64,000 nt of DNA from NCBI RefSeq assembly GCF_018403745.1, contig NZ_BOVP01000001.1:1-64000 (forward strand), given 5' to 3'. Made by a program: the position numbers and the translations under genes. Positions 1 through 8,862 of the stretch are shown in pieces. This DNA comes from Lactococcus formosensis. GTDB lineage: Bacteria > Bacillota > Bacilli > Lactobacillales > Streptococcaceae. The notes under the pieces are model-generated. The model saw only the letters and a list, made by a program, of their open reading frames with translations, did no database searches and was not told the DNA's origin. The number at the start of each line of letters is the position of its first letter. Positions within the stretch are counted from its first letter, which is position 1.

Positions 1-76
1 GTGCTGTGCTGTGCTGTGCTGTGCTGTGCTGTGCTGTGCTGTGCTGTGCTGTGCTGTGCTGTGCTGTGCTGTGCTG
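1..76. repeat. Pentanucleotide tandem repeat (GTGCT)n
   Basis: About 15 uninterrupted copies of GTGCT fill the left edge, so the true array may be longer than seen. On the minus strand it reads (AGCAC)n, which is open in all three frames because five nucleotides is not a multiple of three. It begins right at the predicted start of a leftward transcript (promoter at 81-109), so the repeat lies in a 5' UTR or at the start of a coding sequence outside the window. Slippage would alter spacing or frame. Confidence 0.9.
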
Positions 77-80
77 TCGG

Positions 81-109
81 ATTATAAAGCATGGCATTTT
101 CCTTGTCAA
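81..109 (-). promoter_or_regulatory. Consensus sigma-A promoter reading off the left edge
   Basis: On the minus strand TTGACA (104-109) and TATAAT (81-86) are separated by exactly 17 bp, a perfect consensus promoter. The transcript should start near 74, at the right end of the GTGCT repeat. The gene it serves is outside the window. Confidence 0.8.
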
Positions 110-117
110 GTGTTTTT

Positions 118-138
118 GTATTCTGAGAATACTTCTCA
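118..138. promoter_or_regulatory. Overlapping palindromes upstream of the leftward promoter
   Basis: GTATTC-TGA-GAATAC (118-132) and TGAGAA-TAC-TTCTCA (124-138) overlap, starting 8 bp upstream of the -35 box at 104-109. The TGAGAAT/TTCTCA halves resemble Fur-type operators (heptamer inverted repeat), but no regulator can be assigned from sequence alone. It may be an operator for the promoter at 81-109. Confidence 0.4.
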
Positions 139-211
139 TTATATTTTAACATTTGTTTCTTGTAAGTTAAAATGATTTCAAATACATGACAGAACCTATT
201 CAACTGAACTT

Positions 212-257
212 AAAAACGCTCAAATTAACATTTTAAAATGCTAATTTGAGCGTTTTT
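212..257. terminator. Intrinsic terminator after rluE-like gene
   Basis: A 16-bp stem, AAAAACGCTCAAATTA paired with its complement, has A and T runs on both sides, so it can work in both directions. It follows the minus-strand pseudouridine synthase gene. Confidence 0.85.
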
Positions 258-281
258 ATTTTTAAAGTTTCTCTGGCAAGC

Positions 282-812
282 TTAGATTATTTTGTATTTT
301 CCTGAGGGAAGATTTCCTAACTCATAATTACCAATCTTCGTACGGATTAAGCGTAGAGTCGGGAAGCCTACATTGGCAGTCATTCGACGTACTTGGCGAT
401 TTTTTCCTTCTTTGATGGAAATTTCAACCCAACTTGTGGGTATTGCTTTTCGCTCACGAATCGGTGGCGTTCTCTCCCACAGCCATTCGGGTTCTGAAAC
501 TCGTCTAACTTTTGCCGGAAGGGTTTTACCATCCTTGAGTAGCACACCAGCACGCAGTTTTTGAGCTGCTTCTTCTGTAAACTCTCCTTCTACCTGTACA
601 AGATAGGTCTTATAAGACTTGGACTTTGGGTCAGTGAGCTTATGATTTAACTTCCCATCATCGGTCAGTAAAAGCAAGCCTTCACTGTCCTTATCTAACC
701 TTCCTGCAGCATATACATTAGGAATATCAATATAATCTTTCAGTGTCTTACGATTTTCAGTATCAGTAAATTTTGTGAGTACGTCAAAGGGTTTATTAAA
801 TAGTAATATCAT
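282..812 (-). CDS. RluE/RsuA-family rRNA pseudouridine synthase
   Basis: Cytoplasmic enzyme isomerising a uridine of rRNA to pseudouridine. The protein lacks the N-terminal S4 domain and is short (about 176 aa), like RluE (23S U2457 in E. coli); the exact target here is inferred. The catalytic region [20 protein letters not shown], with the Asp of RLD, is about 35 residues in, and the KNRQVRRM motif near the C-terminus is typical. I start at the ATG at 812 ([13 protein letters not shown]), which aligns with family N-termini; an in-frame ATG at 848 adds 12 unlikely residues. An extended -10 (TGG-TACAAT, 820-828) is only 7 nt upstream of this ATG, so the mRNA may be leaderless. It is a single gene between two terminators. 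Confidence 0.85.
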   Translation of the reverse strand: MILLFNKPFDVLTKFTDTENRKTLKDYIDIPNVYAAGRLDKDSEGLLLLTDDGKLNHKLTDPKSKSYKTYLVQVEGEFTEEAAQKLRAGVLLKDGKTLPAKVRRVSEPEWLWERTPPIRERKAIPTSWVEISIKEGKNRQVRRMTANVGFPTLRLIRTKIGNYELGNLPSGKYKII

Positions 813-872
813 CTTCTCTATTGTACCAAAAGTAGCCCAGCTTCGCATCTGCCATCAAGCCAACTTCACAAC

Positions 873-901
873 AAAAAAGGCAGTTCTAGTCTGCCTTTTT
901 T
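873..901. terminator. Terminator after carB
   Basis: Stem AAAAAAGGCAG / CTGCCTTTTTT with a 7-nt loop directly follows the carB stop on the minus strand. Confidence 0.85.
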
Positions 902-903
902 GT

Positions 904-3900
904 TTAAATTACATTCATTGTAAATGAGCGGCTCTCCATCACACGGAGGATAGCTTCTGCTGTGTCTAAAGCTGTAAAGAGTGGAATACCACGACTAATT
1001 GCTTCCTGACGTATGAGGAAGCCGTCTGTCTCAGTTGTTGAAACACGTTTACTGCCCATGGTATTGACAATAGCTTGAACACGTCCCTTACGAATGTCAT
1101 CGATAACGGTCTCTTCAGTCGACTCCGTTACTTTACCAACTTCTCGAACATAGAGTCCTGCAGTTTTTAGATACTGTGCCGTTCCCGAAGTCGCTACTAG
1201 CGAATAACCAATCTCAGCAAAACGTCTCGCCATCTCTAAGGTTTCTGCTTTATCTTCATCAGCCACTGTAAAGAGGATTGATCCATGATCAGCCATGTGT
1301 AGTTTTGCAGCTTCAAAAGACTTATAAAGTGCCTTTTCTAAGGTTGTATCTGATCCCATCACTTCACCTGTCGATTTCATCTCTGGACCGAGAAGGCTGT
1401 CCACTTTTGCTAATTTGCTAAAGCTAAAGACAGGTGCTTTGATGTGGACAAGTTCTGACTCTGGGGCGAGACCTGATGTGTAACCGAGCTCTGCTAGTGT
1501 TTTTCCTAAAATCATCTGTGTGGCAAGCTGTGCCATCGAAATTCCTGTAACTTTTGATAGGAAAGGAACCGTACGCGAAGCACGTGGATTCACCTCAATA
1601 ACATATACTTGCTCTTCATGGATGACAAACTGAATATTCATCATCCCGATACAGTTCAAACCCTCTGCCAAGCGTTTAGTGTAATCTACGATTGTCTCAA
1701 TAATCTTAGGACTAAAGGTTTGTGGTGGATAAACCGCCATCGAGTCTCCTGAGTGAACCCCTGCGCGTTCGATGTGTTCCATGATTCCTGGCAACAAAAC
1801 ATCTTTTCCATCACAAATAGCGTCAACTTCACACTCTTGTCCAGTCAAATAGCTGTCTACTAATACTGGATGCTCTGGCGAAGCCTTAACCGCACGGTTC
1901 ATATAATTACGTAAATCGGCTTCATTATCAATAATTTCCATGGCACGACCACCTAAAACGAAGGATGGACGGAGTAAGACAGGATAGCCTATCTTCGCGG
2001 CATTGGCAACAGCTTCTTCTTCATTCGTGGCTGTCGCACCCGGCGGTTGTGGAATATTTAGGTCTGACAAAGCCTTCTCAAAAGAATCACGGTCTTCTGC
2101 ACGCTCCAAGTCAGCAACTTGTGTCCCTAAGATACGTACGCCTGCTTTTTCTAAAGGTTCTGCAAGGTTGATCGCTGTCTGCCCACCAAACTGCACGATA
2201 ACACCCTTAGGCTCTTCCAAGTCGATAATGTTCATAACATCTTCGAAAGTTAATGGTTCAAAGTAAAGTTTATCTGAAATTGAGAAATCAGTAGAAACCG
2301 TCTCAGGATTGCTGTTAACAATAATTGCTTCATAACCTAAAGCCTGAATCGCTTTAACAGAGTGAACAGTCGCGTAGTCAAACTCCACCCCTTGACCAAT
2401 ACGGATCGGACCTGAACCTAAAACAAGAATCTTTTCTTTTTCAGATTTTACAGATTCGTTCTCCCATGCATAAGACGAGTAGAAATACGGTGTGCTACTT
2501 TCAAACTCGGCAGCACAAGTGTCTACCATTTTGTAGACAGGCAAAATCTCTCCATCTTTGCGACGACGGCGTACTTCTGACTCTGTCACATTCCAAAGTC
2601 GAGCAATCTCTTTATCCGAAAAACCATTTTTCTTGGCTGTCTTCAAAATTTCTGGATCAAAAACATTCAATTCTAACTCTTTTTCAATCTCAACGATATG
2701 GAGTAATTTGTCTAGGAAGAAAATATCAATCTTACTTAAAGCCGCAATTTCTTCAATGGGAATCCCCCGGCGAATCGCTTCGGAGATATAGAAGAGACGG
2801 TCATCCTGTGCTTTGATAATTTTTTCGTACAAGAACTCTTCTGTAACTTTCTCTGCTTCTTCCAGACGATTGTGGCTCACACCTATTTCTAAAGATCGTA
2901 CAGCTTTCAGGAGACTTTCTTCGATGTTACGACCGATAGCCATAACTTCCCCTGTCGCTTTCATTTGCGTACCAAGGTTACGGTCACCATGTTCAAATTT
3001 ATCAAAAGGAAAGCGTGCAATTTTAGAAACAACGTAGTCAAGAGCTGGCTCAAACATAGCATAGGTTGTGTTTGTGACAGGATTGATGATTTCATCCAGC
3101 GTCATGCCAACTGCAATTTTAGCGGACATCTTAGCGATAGGATAGCCTGTCGCCTTAGAAGCCAAGGCAGAAGAGCGTGAGACACGTGGGTTTACTTCAA
3201 TCACATAATATTTATAAGAATGTGGATCCAAAGCAAGCTGAACATTACAGCCCCCTTCGATTTTCAAAGCACGAATGATTTTTAATGAAGCATCACGAAG
3301 CATTTGGTATTCAACATCTGACAAGGTTTGACTTGGCGCAAAGACAATCGAGTCTCCTGTATGTACACCTACGGGGTCAAAGTTTTCCATGTTGCAGACC
3401 ACGATGGCATTATCCGCTGAGTCACGCATCACTTCATACTCTATTTCTTTATAGCCAGCTATTGATTTTTCAATCAAACATTGTGTCACTGGAGAAAGTT
3501 TTAAGCCATTGGCAACGACCTCGCGAAGTTCAGCTTCGTTATCACAAATACCGCCTCCTGTTCCTCCCATCGTAAAGGCTGGACGGATAATGATAGGGTA
3601 GCCGATTTCTTTTGCTTGCGCAACTGCTTCTTCAACAGTTGTTGCAATTTCGGATTCGCACAAAGGTTCGCCGATACTTTCGCAAAGCTCTTTAAATAAT
3701 TCACGGTCCTCTGCTCGGTCAATTGCTGATAGTTTTGTGCCCAAAAGTTCAACCGAAAGTTCTTCCAAAATACCACTTTCTGCTAATTCCATCGCCATAT
3801 TTAGGCCAGTTTGACCGCCTAAAGTCGGCAAGAGCGCATCTGGTCTTTCTTTACGAAGAATTTTACTGACAAACTCAAGCGTAATCGGCTCAATATAAAC

Positions 3901-4089
3901 CTTATCCGCAATTTCACGATCAGTCATAATCGTTGCTGGATTAGAGTTCACAAGGACAACTTGATAACCCTCCTCTTTAAGTGCCAAGCAAGCTTGAGTT
4001 CCTGCATAGTCAAATTCAGCAGCCTGACCAATAACAATCGGTCCTGAACCGATGATCATAATCTTTTTAATATCCGTACGTTTTGGCAT
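904..4089 (-). CDS. carB: Carbamoyl-phosphate synthase large subunit
   Basis: Makes carbamoyl phosphate from bicarbonate, ATP and ammonia delivered by the small subunit CarA, feeding pyrimidine and arginine synthesis. At 1061 aa it is the normal family length. It has two homologous ATP-grasp halves: N-terminal [19 protein letters not shown] near residue 14 and the repeat [16 protein letters not shown] near residue 560, followed by the C-terminal MGS-like allosteric domain (near 930-1061). carA is not adjacent; a separate carB is known in Lactococcus lactis. The gene stands alone between a 3' terminator and a PyrR-type leader, so it is expected to be repressed when UMP/UTP is plentiful. Confidence 0.97.
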   Translation of the reverse strand: MPKRTDIKKIMIIGSGPIVIGQAAEFDYAGTQACLALKEEGYQVVLVNSNPATIMTDREIADKVYIEPITLEFVSKILRKERPDALLPTLGGQTGLNMAMELAESGILEELSVELLGTKLSAIDRAEDRELFKELCESIGEPLCESEIATTVEEAVAQAKEIGYPIIIRPAFTMGGTGGGICDNEAELREVVANGLKLSPVTQCLIEKSIAGYKEIEYEVMRDSADNAIVVCNMENFDPVGVHTGDSIVFAPSQTLSDVEYQMLRDASLKIIRALKIEGGCNVQLALDPHSYKYYVIEVNPRVSRSSALASKATGYPIAKMSAKIAVGMTLDEIINPVTNTTYAMFEPALDYVVSKIARFPFDKFEHGDRNLGTQMKATGEVMAIGRNIEESLLKAVRSLEIGVSHNRLEEAEKVTEEFLYEKIIKAQDDRLFYISEAIRRGIPIEEIAALSKIDIFFLDKLLHIVEIEKELELNVFDPEILKTAKKNGFSDKEIARLWNVTESEVRRRRKDGEILPVYKMVDTCAAEFESSTPYFYSSYAWENESVKSEKEKILVLGSGPIRIGQGVEFDYATVHSVKAIQALGYEAIIVNSNPETVSTDFSISDKLYFEPLTFEDVMNIIDLEEPKGVIVQFGGQTAINLAEPLEKAGVRILGTQVADLERAEDRDSFEKALSDLNIPQPPGATATNEEEAVANAAKIGYPVLLRPSFVLGGRAMEIIDNEADLRNYMNRAVKASPEHPVLVDSYLTGQECEVDAICDGKDVLLPGIMEHIERAGVHSGDSMAVYPPQTFSPKIIETIVDYTKRLAEGLNCIGMMNIQFVIHEEQVYVIEVNPRASRTVPFLSKVTGISMAQLATQMILGKTLAELGYTSGLAPESELVHIKAPVFSFSKLAKVDSLLGPEMKSTGEVMGSDTTLEKALYKSFEAAKLHMADHGSILFTVADEDKAETLEMARRFAEIGYSLVATSGTAQYLKTAGLYVREVGKVTESTEETVIDDIRKGRVQAIVNTMGSKRVSTTETDGFLIRQEAISRGIPLFTALDTAEAILRVMESRSFTMNVI

Positions 4090-4181
4090 AGTATCCCCAT
4101 TTCTAAAATTCCAAAGCAGCTGTGAGATAAACTTTGCACCACTCTTTGACAGGCATTTTCTCGCTTTCTGAGAAATTTAAG

Positions 4182-4290
4182 AAAAAAGCACCTGCCAGAA
4201 AAAGCAAGTGCAAAGAAGATAGAGTATTCCCTTTTTATTTAAAGGGCTTAATATTCATGTTCACAACCTTGCTAGCCTCTCTGGACCAGT
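4182..4290 (-). promoter_or_regulatory. PyrR-dependent attenuator in the carB leader
   Basis: On the minus strand 4267-4290 reads ACTGGTCCAGAGAGGCTAGC followed by AAGG, matching the PyrR-binding loop (UCCAGAGAGGCU..CAAGG). Downstream, 4188-4211 forms a GCACTTGC/GCAGGTGC stem followed by six Us (4182-4187), an intrinsic terminator before the carB start. UMP-bound PyrR would favour termination. A second small hairpin (TTTCTC/GAGAAA) lies near 4157-4176. Confidence 0.85.
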
Positions 4291-4310
4291 TTAAAAGTTT
4301 TATCCTTAGT

Positions 4311-4339
4311 AGGATATCATTTTCTAAAGAAGCAGTCAA
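4311..4339 (-). promoter_or_regulatory. carB promoter
   Basis: TTGACT (4334-4339) and TATCCT (4311-4316) are 17 bp apart on the minus strand, with a TG extension before the -10. The start point, near 4304, lies just upstream of the PyrR site. The rest of 4340-4595 is AT-rich and shows no gene. Confidence 0.65.
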
Positions 4340-4595
4340 ATGAAAACTTTGAAAGAGCATCTCCTTCATAATTTTATTTTTTAAAATACATTTATCTAAA
4401 CAAACGATAATAAGAATTACATTAAATAGAAAACGCTTATATATTAATAAACAAAAAAAGAAAACCTTTGTTGATTTTGGATGAATCATTTTATTATTTG
4501 ATACCAGATAATCTATAAACCCACTTTGCAAAGGGATTCTATTCCTTTTTTTAATTTAAAGGTAAATTCATAATTAAATTTTTTTAATAATATCC

Positions 4596-4623
4596 TTGAC
4601 ACTTTTCGTAAAAATGTTATAAT
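4596..4623 (+). promoter_or_regulatory. Promoter of the 4675 spx paralogue
   Basis: TTGACA (4596-4601), 16-bp spacer, TATAAT (4618-4623) with an extended TG. It leaves a short leader with an AAAGGGG ribosome site before the start codon. Confidence 0.8.
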
Positions 4624-4674
4624 TAATCCATAAGTAAATTAGAAATAAATAAGAAGTTTGACAAAGGGGACAAT

Positions 4675-5109
4675 ATGATCAAAATTTATACAGTTGCTGG
4701 TTGCAGTTCAAGCCAAAAAGCAAAAAAATGGCTCGTTGACAACGGTGTAGATTTTCAAGAAATAAATCTTCTCACGGATGATCTTAAAAAAGAGGATTTG
4801 CTTGAAATACTTGCTTTGACTGAAAATGGTACGGAAGAAATTATTTCAAAAAGAAGTCGTGCTTATCAGAGTTTATCATTAGATCTTGAACGATTTTCTT
4901 TAAATACCTTGATTACAATCATGAAAGAGAACCGTTCTATTCTACGTCGTCCTCTTATTCTGGATGATAAGCGCCTTCAGATTGGTTATAATGATGATGA
5001 TATTCGAAAATTTCTACCACGTCCTGTCCGCGAAGTAAGACTAAACGATATTAGTCGCAAAGTCCGTGATATTGTATTAGAACGTGATTTCCATATTCAT
5101 GCAAGTTGA
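4675..5109 (+). CDS. Spx-family regulator with CSSS motif
   Basis: ArsC-like Spx family protein (144 aa), a regulator that binds the RNA polymerase alpha C-terminal domain. The fold is preserved (LTENGTEEIISKRSRAY, then LRRPLILDDKRLQIGYNDDD and FLPR), but the N-terminal redox site is C10-S-S-S13 instead of CxxC, so no disulfide switch is possible there. Lactococci carry several Spx/TrmA paralogues and this is one of three in the window; the copy at 63013-63444 keeps CSSC. It is monocistronic with its own strong promoter and terminator. The precise paralogue name (TrmA, SpxA, SpxB) cannot be assigned. Confidence 0.85.
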   Translation: MIKIYTVAGCSSSQKAKKWLVDNGVDFQEINLLTDDLKKEDLLEILALTENGTEEIISKRSRAYQSLSLDLERFSLNTLITIMKENRSILRRPLILDDKRLQIGYNDDDIRKFLPRPVREVRLNDISRKVRDIVLERDFHIHAS

Positions 5110-5113
5110 TAAA

Positions 5114-5153
5114 AAAAAGCCAAGAGCTCTGGATTCAGAAGCCTTGGCTTTTT
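5114..5153. terminator. Bidirectional terminator between spx and the ABC permease gene
   Basis: AAAAAGCCAAG / CTTGGCTTTTT stem between two convergent genes. Confidence 0.85.
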
Positions 5154-5156
5154 CTA

Positions 5157-6425
5157 TCATGCTTTATTTTTTAACTTGTCTTCATTTCTAATATTGTTAA
5201 GTGATTGTTTCAAAACTTTAAGCAAACCATCACTACTATAGATCAGAACATTTGATTTATAAAGTCGTGCAGAGAACAAGAGAATAAACAGCATCGTCAC
5301 AAACATAATCCCCATGGATATCCAGACTTGTAAATTACTTGCTACGCCTGTTGCAATCTGCATGGGCAAGACAAAACTAGAGATAAAGGGAATATAACTT
5401 GTCACAGTCATCACGATATTATCAGGCTGAGAAGCGAAAATTACAGAAAGCATATAACCAAGTAGCCCAATCATTGTCATAGGTGTTTGGGCTTTGGGTA
5501 CATCTTCCACTCGAGAAATGAGTGAGCCAGAAAGGGCTGCTAAGAATGTAAACAAAAGAATACCCAAGATGACAATTGGAATAACCAGCCAAAATTGTCC
5601 TGTAAAGACTTCTTGAAGATTCAAACCGTTAAGGAAACTACGTATCATATCATTATCTCTGAAAAGTAGATAACCCACGCCAATCTGTACAACATAAGCC
5701 AGTACGTTAACTGAGCAGACTAAGATGATACCAACCAACTTACCATAAAAATGTGTTTCGGCTTTAACGCTGGAAAGAATAACTTCCATGATACGCGTTC
5801 CTTTTTCGCTGGCTATTTCTTGTGCTACAATGCTGCCATAAGTCGCAACGAAAATCCAAATCATAACAATCAAGACTGTAGCTATAACCTGCCTTAAACC
5901 AGAATAATCTGTACCTTGAATTCGATTGCCATCCGCGTCAAATTCAACATGCATAGGTTCTAACTTAGCAGGAGAAAGAAGATTTGTTTTTTCGTCTGGT
6001 GACAAGCCTAATTGAGTAGCAAAGACACTTTGTTGGATTGCTGTAAGTGTCTGTGAGACAGTCATTTGAGTTGCCGTATCAAGAGAACGTGTGGTTTCTA
6101 AGGTTGAGCTTATTTTCCCTTGATTCATCTCTAAAGCTAAAATAGCACCTACATCTTCATCTTTAAGTTTACGGTCTGCCGCTGCTCTATCCAGTACTTC
6201 ATATTTAATGTTACCTTTAACTTCAGTTAGTGCGCTTCCGATTTCCTTATTCTTTGTCACTACTGCGATACGATCAACATCACCTGTCCCATCATTGGCA
6301 ACTCTTGCAATAACATAGATAACTAATCCAATAAGAAGTGGAAGAAATACCATGACTAAAAAGGCAACCGATTTAACATTTTTACGAAAGACTTCTTTTA
6401 CTATTGTCCAAAACTTACTATTCAT
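5157..6425 (-). CDS. ABC-2 type exporter permease (NatB/YhaP-like)
   Basis: Membrane subunit of an ABC-2 exporter, about 422 aa. One N-terminal transmembrane helix (VAFLVMVFLPLLIGLVIYVI) is followed by a large extracytoplasmic domain (near 45-175) and a cluster of about five helices in the C-terminal half, the usual NatB/YhaP topology. The motif ASEKGTRIMEVILSSV after the second helix is typical. The gene overlaps the 3' end of the ATPase gene by 8 bp, so the two form one transporter. I prefer the ATG at 6425 (MNSKFW), with an AGGCAGG ribosome site 8 nt upstream, over the in-frame starts at 6431 and 6434. Substrate unknown; relatives are linked to sodium or drug export. Confidence 0.8.
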   Translation of the reverse strand: MNSKFWTIVKEVFRKNVKSVAFLVMVFLPLLIGLVIYVIARVANDGTGDVDRIAVVTKNKEIGSALTEVKGNIKYEVLDRAAADRKLKDEDVGAILALEMNQGKISSTLETTRSLDTATQMTVSQTLTAIQQSVFATQLGLSPDEKTNLLSPAKLEPMHVEFDADGNRIQGTDYSGLRQVIATVLIVMIWIFVATYGSIVAQEIASEKGTRIMEVILSSVKAETHFYGKLVGIILVCSVNVLAYVVQIGVGYLLFRDNDMIRSFLNGLNLQEVFTGQFWLVIPIVILGILLFTFLAALSGSLISRVEDVPKAQTPMTMIGLLGYMLSVIFASQPDNIVMTVTSYIPFISSFVLPMQIATGVASNLQVWISMGIMFVTMLFILLFSARLYKSNVLIYSSDGLLKVLKQSLNNIRNEDKLKNKA

Positions 6426-7317
6426 GAGCATCACCTGCCTTCATTTTGAATATTTCTTCCAAGCTTGGTGGTTGTTGTGAAAACATCTGGATATAGCCTG
6501 ATTTTGTAACATAGTCAAAGACAACTTTGCCAGCTTCTTCATTTTCTAAGGTTAACTCATAAGTACCATTACGTTCCACATGTACTTCTTTTACACCTTC
6601 CAGCTGTGCGAGTTCTTCTTGTGCTACAGGTGCCTCAATAAATACTTTAGTCCGTCCAAAACTTTGCCGTACAGCATCGACAGTCCCATCTAGTATTTTC
6701 TTACCTTCTTTTACCATAATCATCTTATCCACCATCTTTTCGACATTCATCATATTATGGTCTGAGAAGACAACGCAGACCTTTTGGTCTCGAAGTTCAG
6801 CTACAGCTGTTTTGAGTAGCTCTGCGTTTACAGGATCTAAACCAGAGAATGGCTCATCTAAAATAACAAGTTTTGGTTCATGGATAAGCGTAGCAATAAG
6901 CTGAACTTTTTGCTGATTACCTTTTGATAAAGTTTTAACCTTATCTGTTCGCTTACCTTTAACCTCAAATTTTTCCATCCAATAATCGATTTTCTCATCG
7001 ATTTCTTTTCGCGTTCTCCCCCTTAGTTGGCCAAAGAAACGCAACTGTGTTTCTATGCTGTCTTTCGGATACAGTCCCCTTTCTTCTGGCAAATAACCTA
7101 TGATATTATATTCATCACTTGAGAGTGGCTTGCCATTCCAGAGTACGTTCCCAGAATCTTGCATCAAAAAATCCAATATTAATCTAAATGTTGTTGTTTT
7201 TCCCGATCCATTTTGACCGATAAAACCTAATATCTCACCATCTTCGATAGTAAAACTCAGATCATCAACAGCAACAAGTTCTCCGAATGTTTTTCGGAGA
7301 TTTTTCACTTCGAGCAT
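6418..7317 (-). CDS. ABC exporter ATPase (NatA/YhaQ-like)
   Basis: Nucleotide-binding subunit (299 aa) of the exporter whose permease follows. It has Walker A GQNGSGKTT (34-42), the signature LSKGNQQKVQL, Walker B LVILDEPFSGLDP and the H-loop SDHNMM. The C-terminal extension of about 85 residues after the core is typical of the NatA/YhaQ/EcsA branch. A strong AAGGAGG ribosome site precedes the ATG, and a TATACT -10 element lies at 7356-7361. It is first in a two-gene operon. Confidence 0.88.
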   Translation of the reverse strand: MLEVKNLRKTFGELVAVDDLSFTIEDGEILGFIGQNGSGKTTTFRLILDFLMQDSGNVLWNGKPLSSDEYNIIGYLPEERGLYPKDSIETQLRFFGQLRGRTRKEIDEKIDYWMEKFEVKGKRTDKVKTLSKGNQQKVQLIATLIHEPKLVILDEPFSGLDPVNAELLKTAVAELRDQKVCVVFSDHNMMNVEKMVDKMIMVKEGKKILDGTVDAVRQSFGRTKVFIEAPVAQEELAQLEGVKEVHVERNGTYELTLENEEAGKVVFDYVTKSGYIQMFSQQPPSLEEIFKMKAGDAHE

Positions 7318-7420
7318 CCCTTCCTCCTTAAAGTTAAATGTTAACCTTTTTACTTAGTATACCTTATTAAGATGAGATATTGAAATAAAAACCTTATTCT
7401 TTCTTGGTTACAAATAAAAC

Positions 7421-7450
7421 AAAAAAAGAAGCAAGTATCTCTTACTTCTT
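7421..7450 (-). terminator. Terminator after the CHAP protein gene
   Basis: AAAGAAG/CTTCTTT stem with a U run on the minus strand just past the stop at 7458. Confidence 0.65.
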
Positions 7451-7457
7451 TATTATT

Positions 7458-8648
7458 TTAGGATGGATTAATAAAGTAAACTCCTGATGTTGAGACAGTA
7501 CGCTGTGAACCCCAGCCACCATTAAAGTTTCCTTCGGAAATTACAACTTGACCATTGCCCAAAACTTGTTCTACAACCCCTACGTGACCATAATAAGAAT
7601 CTGCACCTTGGACTCCTGCAGGAAAGACAATGATATTACCCACAGCTGGACCAGCGTTAGCATAAACTACCCAATCAGCGGCATTCCCCATATAAGTAGG
7701 CATATTTCCTCCGAGACGTTCCCAAACATAAGCAGTACATTGACCTGCGGGATATGGGTTTTGAGTCACTATCGGTGGTGGCGGCGGTGTTGGCCCTGGT
7801 GTAGGAGGGGGCGTTGGTCCTGGGTTCGGTGGTATAACCTCCGAATCATCTCCCAAGTCTGGTGTTGAAGGTTGCAGCGGCGTTGGTTCATCTTCCTTTG
7901 CCTTTTCTTGCTGAGCTACCATTGATTGCTCAGCGGCTAACCGTTGTGCTTCTTCCGCTGCTTGTGCTGCACGTTCAGCTTCGGCTTTTTGGTAAAGCAA
8001 CTCTTGCTTTTTACCTTCTTCAGTTGTAATTGTGGCTTCATAACTAAGCTGAGCAACTTTAAGTTGAGCTTCTTGAGTTGCTAACTCGTCCGCCTGACTT
8101 TCTAAGTCTTGTTGCAAGCGTGTCACCTTAGCATATTTCTCTTGATTATCTTTGAGTTTATCTTGAATAGCCTTTTGATCTGCCTCTTGTTGCTCAAGCA
8201 TCGACTTATTCGCATCAGCAACCGTTGCCATCGCAGTCACTTTTTGGATGGCATCTGTTATTGACTTAGAATTCAAAAGAGTAGAAATATAATTGGTCGC
8301 TCCACCTTCTGTTTGTGCACTCCGTGCCTGAGCTTCCAAAGCTTCACTACGTTCTTGGATATTCTTATTTAATTCTTGAATCTGTGTAGATTGTGCTTTC
8401 TGTTGTTTTGATAACTGTTCAACTTCCTCCTTCATTGAAACTTGTCTCTCTTTCAATGTATGAACTTGGGTACTTACAGCATCTACTTGTGATTGAGCTT
8501 GAGCAGCCTCACCCTTTACAGTAGCAATCTTAGAATCTTGTTCAGCAATTTTTTGTTCTGTTGAATCTGCTTTCACGCTAGACAGAGGAGCACCTGCAGT
8601 CAAAACAACTGTTGAGAGCATCAATGTCGCAATTAATTTCTTTTTCAT
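7458..8648 (-). CDS. Secreted CHAP peptidoglycan hydrolase, Usp45/PcsB-like
   Basis: Exported wall-remodelling protein of 396 aa. Order: Sec signal peptide (1-27), long coiled coil (about 30-245) rich in Gln and Ala, proline-rich linker (about 255-295) and C-terminal CHAP domain (297-396) with candidate catalytic Cys304 (GQCTAYVW) and His355 (YYGHVGVVE). The same architecture is seen in Usp45, the main secreted protein of L. lactis, and in streptococcal PcsB, which works with FtsEX at the division site; that partnership is inferred. Upstream lie an extended -10 (8694-8699) and an exact WalR/VicR-type box (8741-8757), so control by the essential wall-stress two-component system is likely. The purine-rich ribosome site is unusually far (about 14 nt) from the ATG. 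Confidence 0.88.
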   Translation of the reverse strand: MKKKLIATLMLSTVVLTAGAPLSSVKADSTEQKIAEQDSKIATVKGEAAQAQSQVDAVSTQVHTLKERQVSMKEEVEQLSKQQKAQSTQIQELNKNIQERSEALEAQARSAQTEGGATNYISTLLNSKSITDAIQKVTAMATVADANKSMLEQQEADQKAIQDKLKDNQEKYAKVTRLQQDLESQADELATQEAQLKVAQLSYEATITTEEGKKQELLYQKAEAERAAQAAEEAQRLAAEQSMVAQQEKAKEDEPTPLQPSTPDLGDDSEVIPPNPGPTPPPTPGPTPPPPPIVTQNPYPAGQCTAYVWERLGGNMPTYMGNAADWVVYANAGPAVGNIIVFPAGVQGADSYYGHVGVVEQVLGNGQVVISEGNFNGGWGSQRTVSTSGVYFINPS

Positions 8649-8740
8649 AAATTTTAAGTTTACTTCCTTATGTTTTCTTATTCGAACATTACCATTGTAT
8701 CACAAAACCTTTTGTTTTTATTACAAAAATACTCTTTTAG

Positions 8741-8757
8741 ATTACACGTGAGTTACA
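8741..8757 (-). promoter_or_regulatory. WalR (YycF/VicR) binding site upstream of the CHAP gene
   Basis: On the minus strand TGTAAC-TCACG-TGTAAT matches the WalR direct repeat TGTWAH-N5-TGTWAH at every defined position. It lies about 45 bp upstream of the extended -10 (TGA-TACAAT, 8694-8702), a position suited to activation. Confidence 0.65.
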
Positions 8758-8811
8758 CAATGTTTCTCAAACGTAATATATTTTTAATGAACTGTATAAT
8801 TTAAAGAAACG

Positions 8812-8839
8812 AAAAAAGCTCCAAAAATAAGGAGCTTTT
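8812..8839. terminator. Terminator after the flavodoxin gene
   Basis: AAAAGCTCC/GGAGCTTTT stem with a U run on the minus strand. Confidence 0.85.
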
Positions 8840-8862
8840 CAATAAAAGGGCGTAAATTAATA

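Noticed and set aside
1..76. CRISPR array
   Set aside because: The unit is 5 bp with no spacers; it is a microsatellite. No CRISPR array is seen anywhere in the window.
2466..3575. Several plus-strand open frames of 70-116 codons within carB
   Set aside because: They lie opposite a certain gene, have no ribosome sites and no protein-like composition; shadows of carB.
4235..4531. 98-codon minus-strand frame upstream of carB
   Set aside because: It runs through the PyrR-binding leader and the carB promoter, which are better supported as regulatory sequence.
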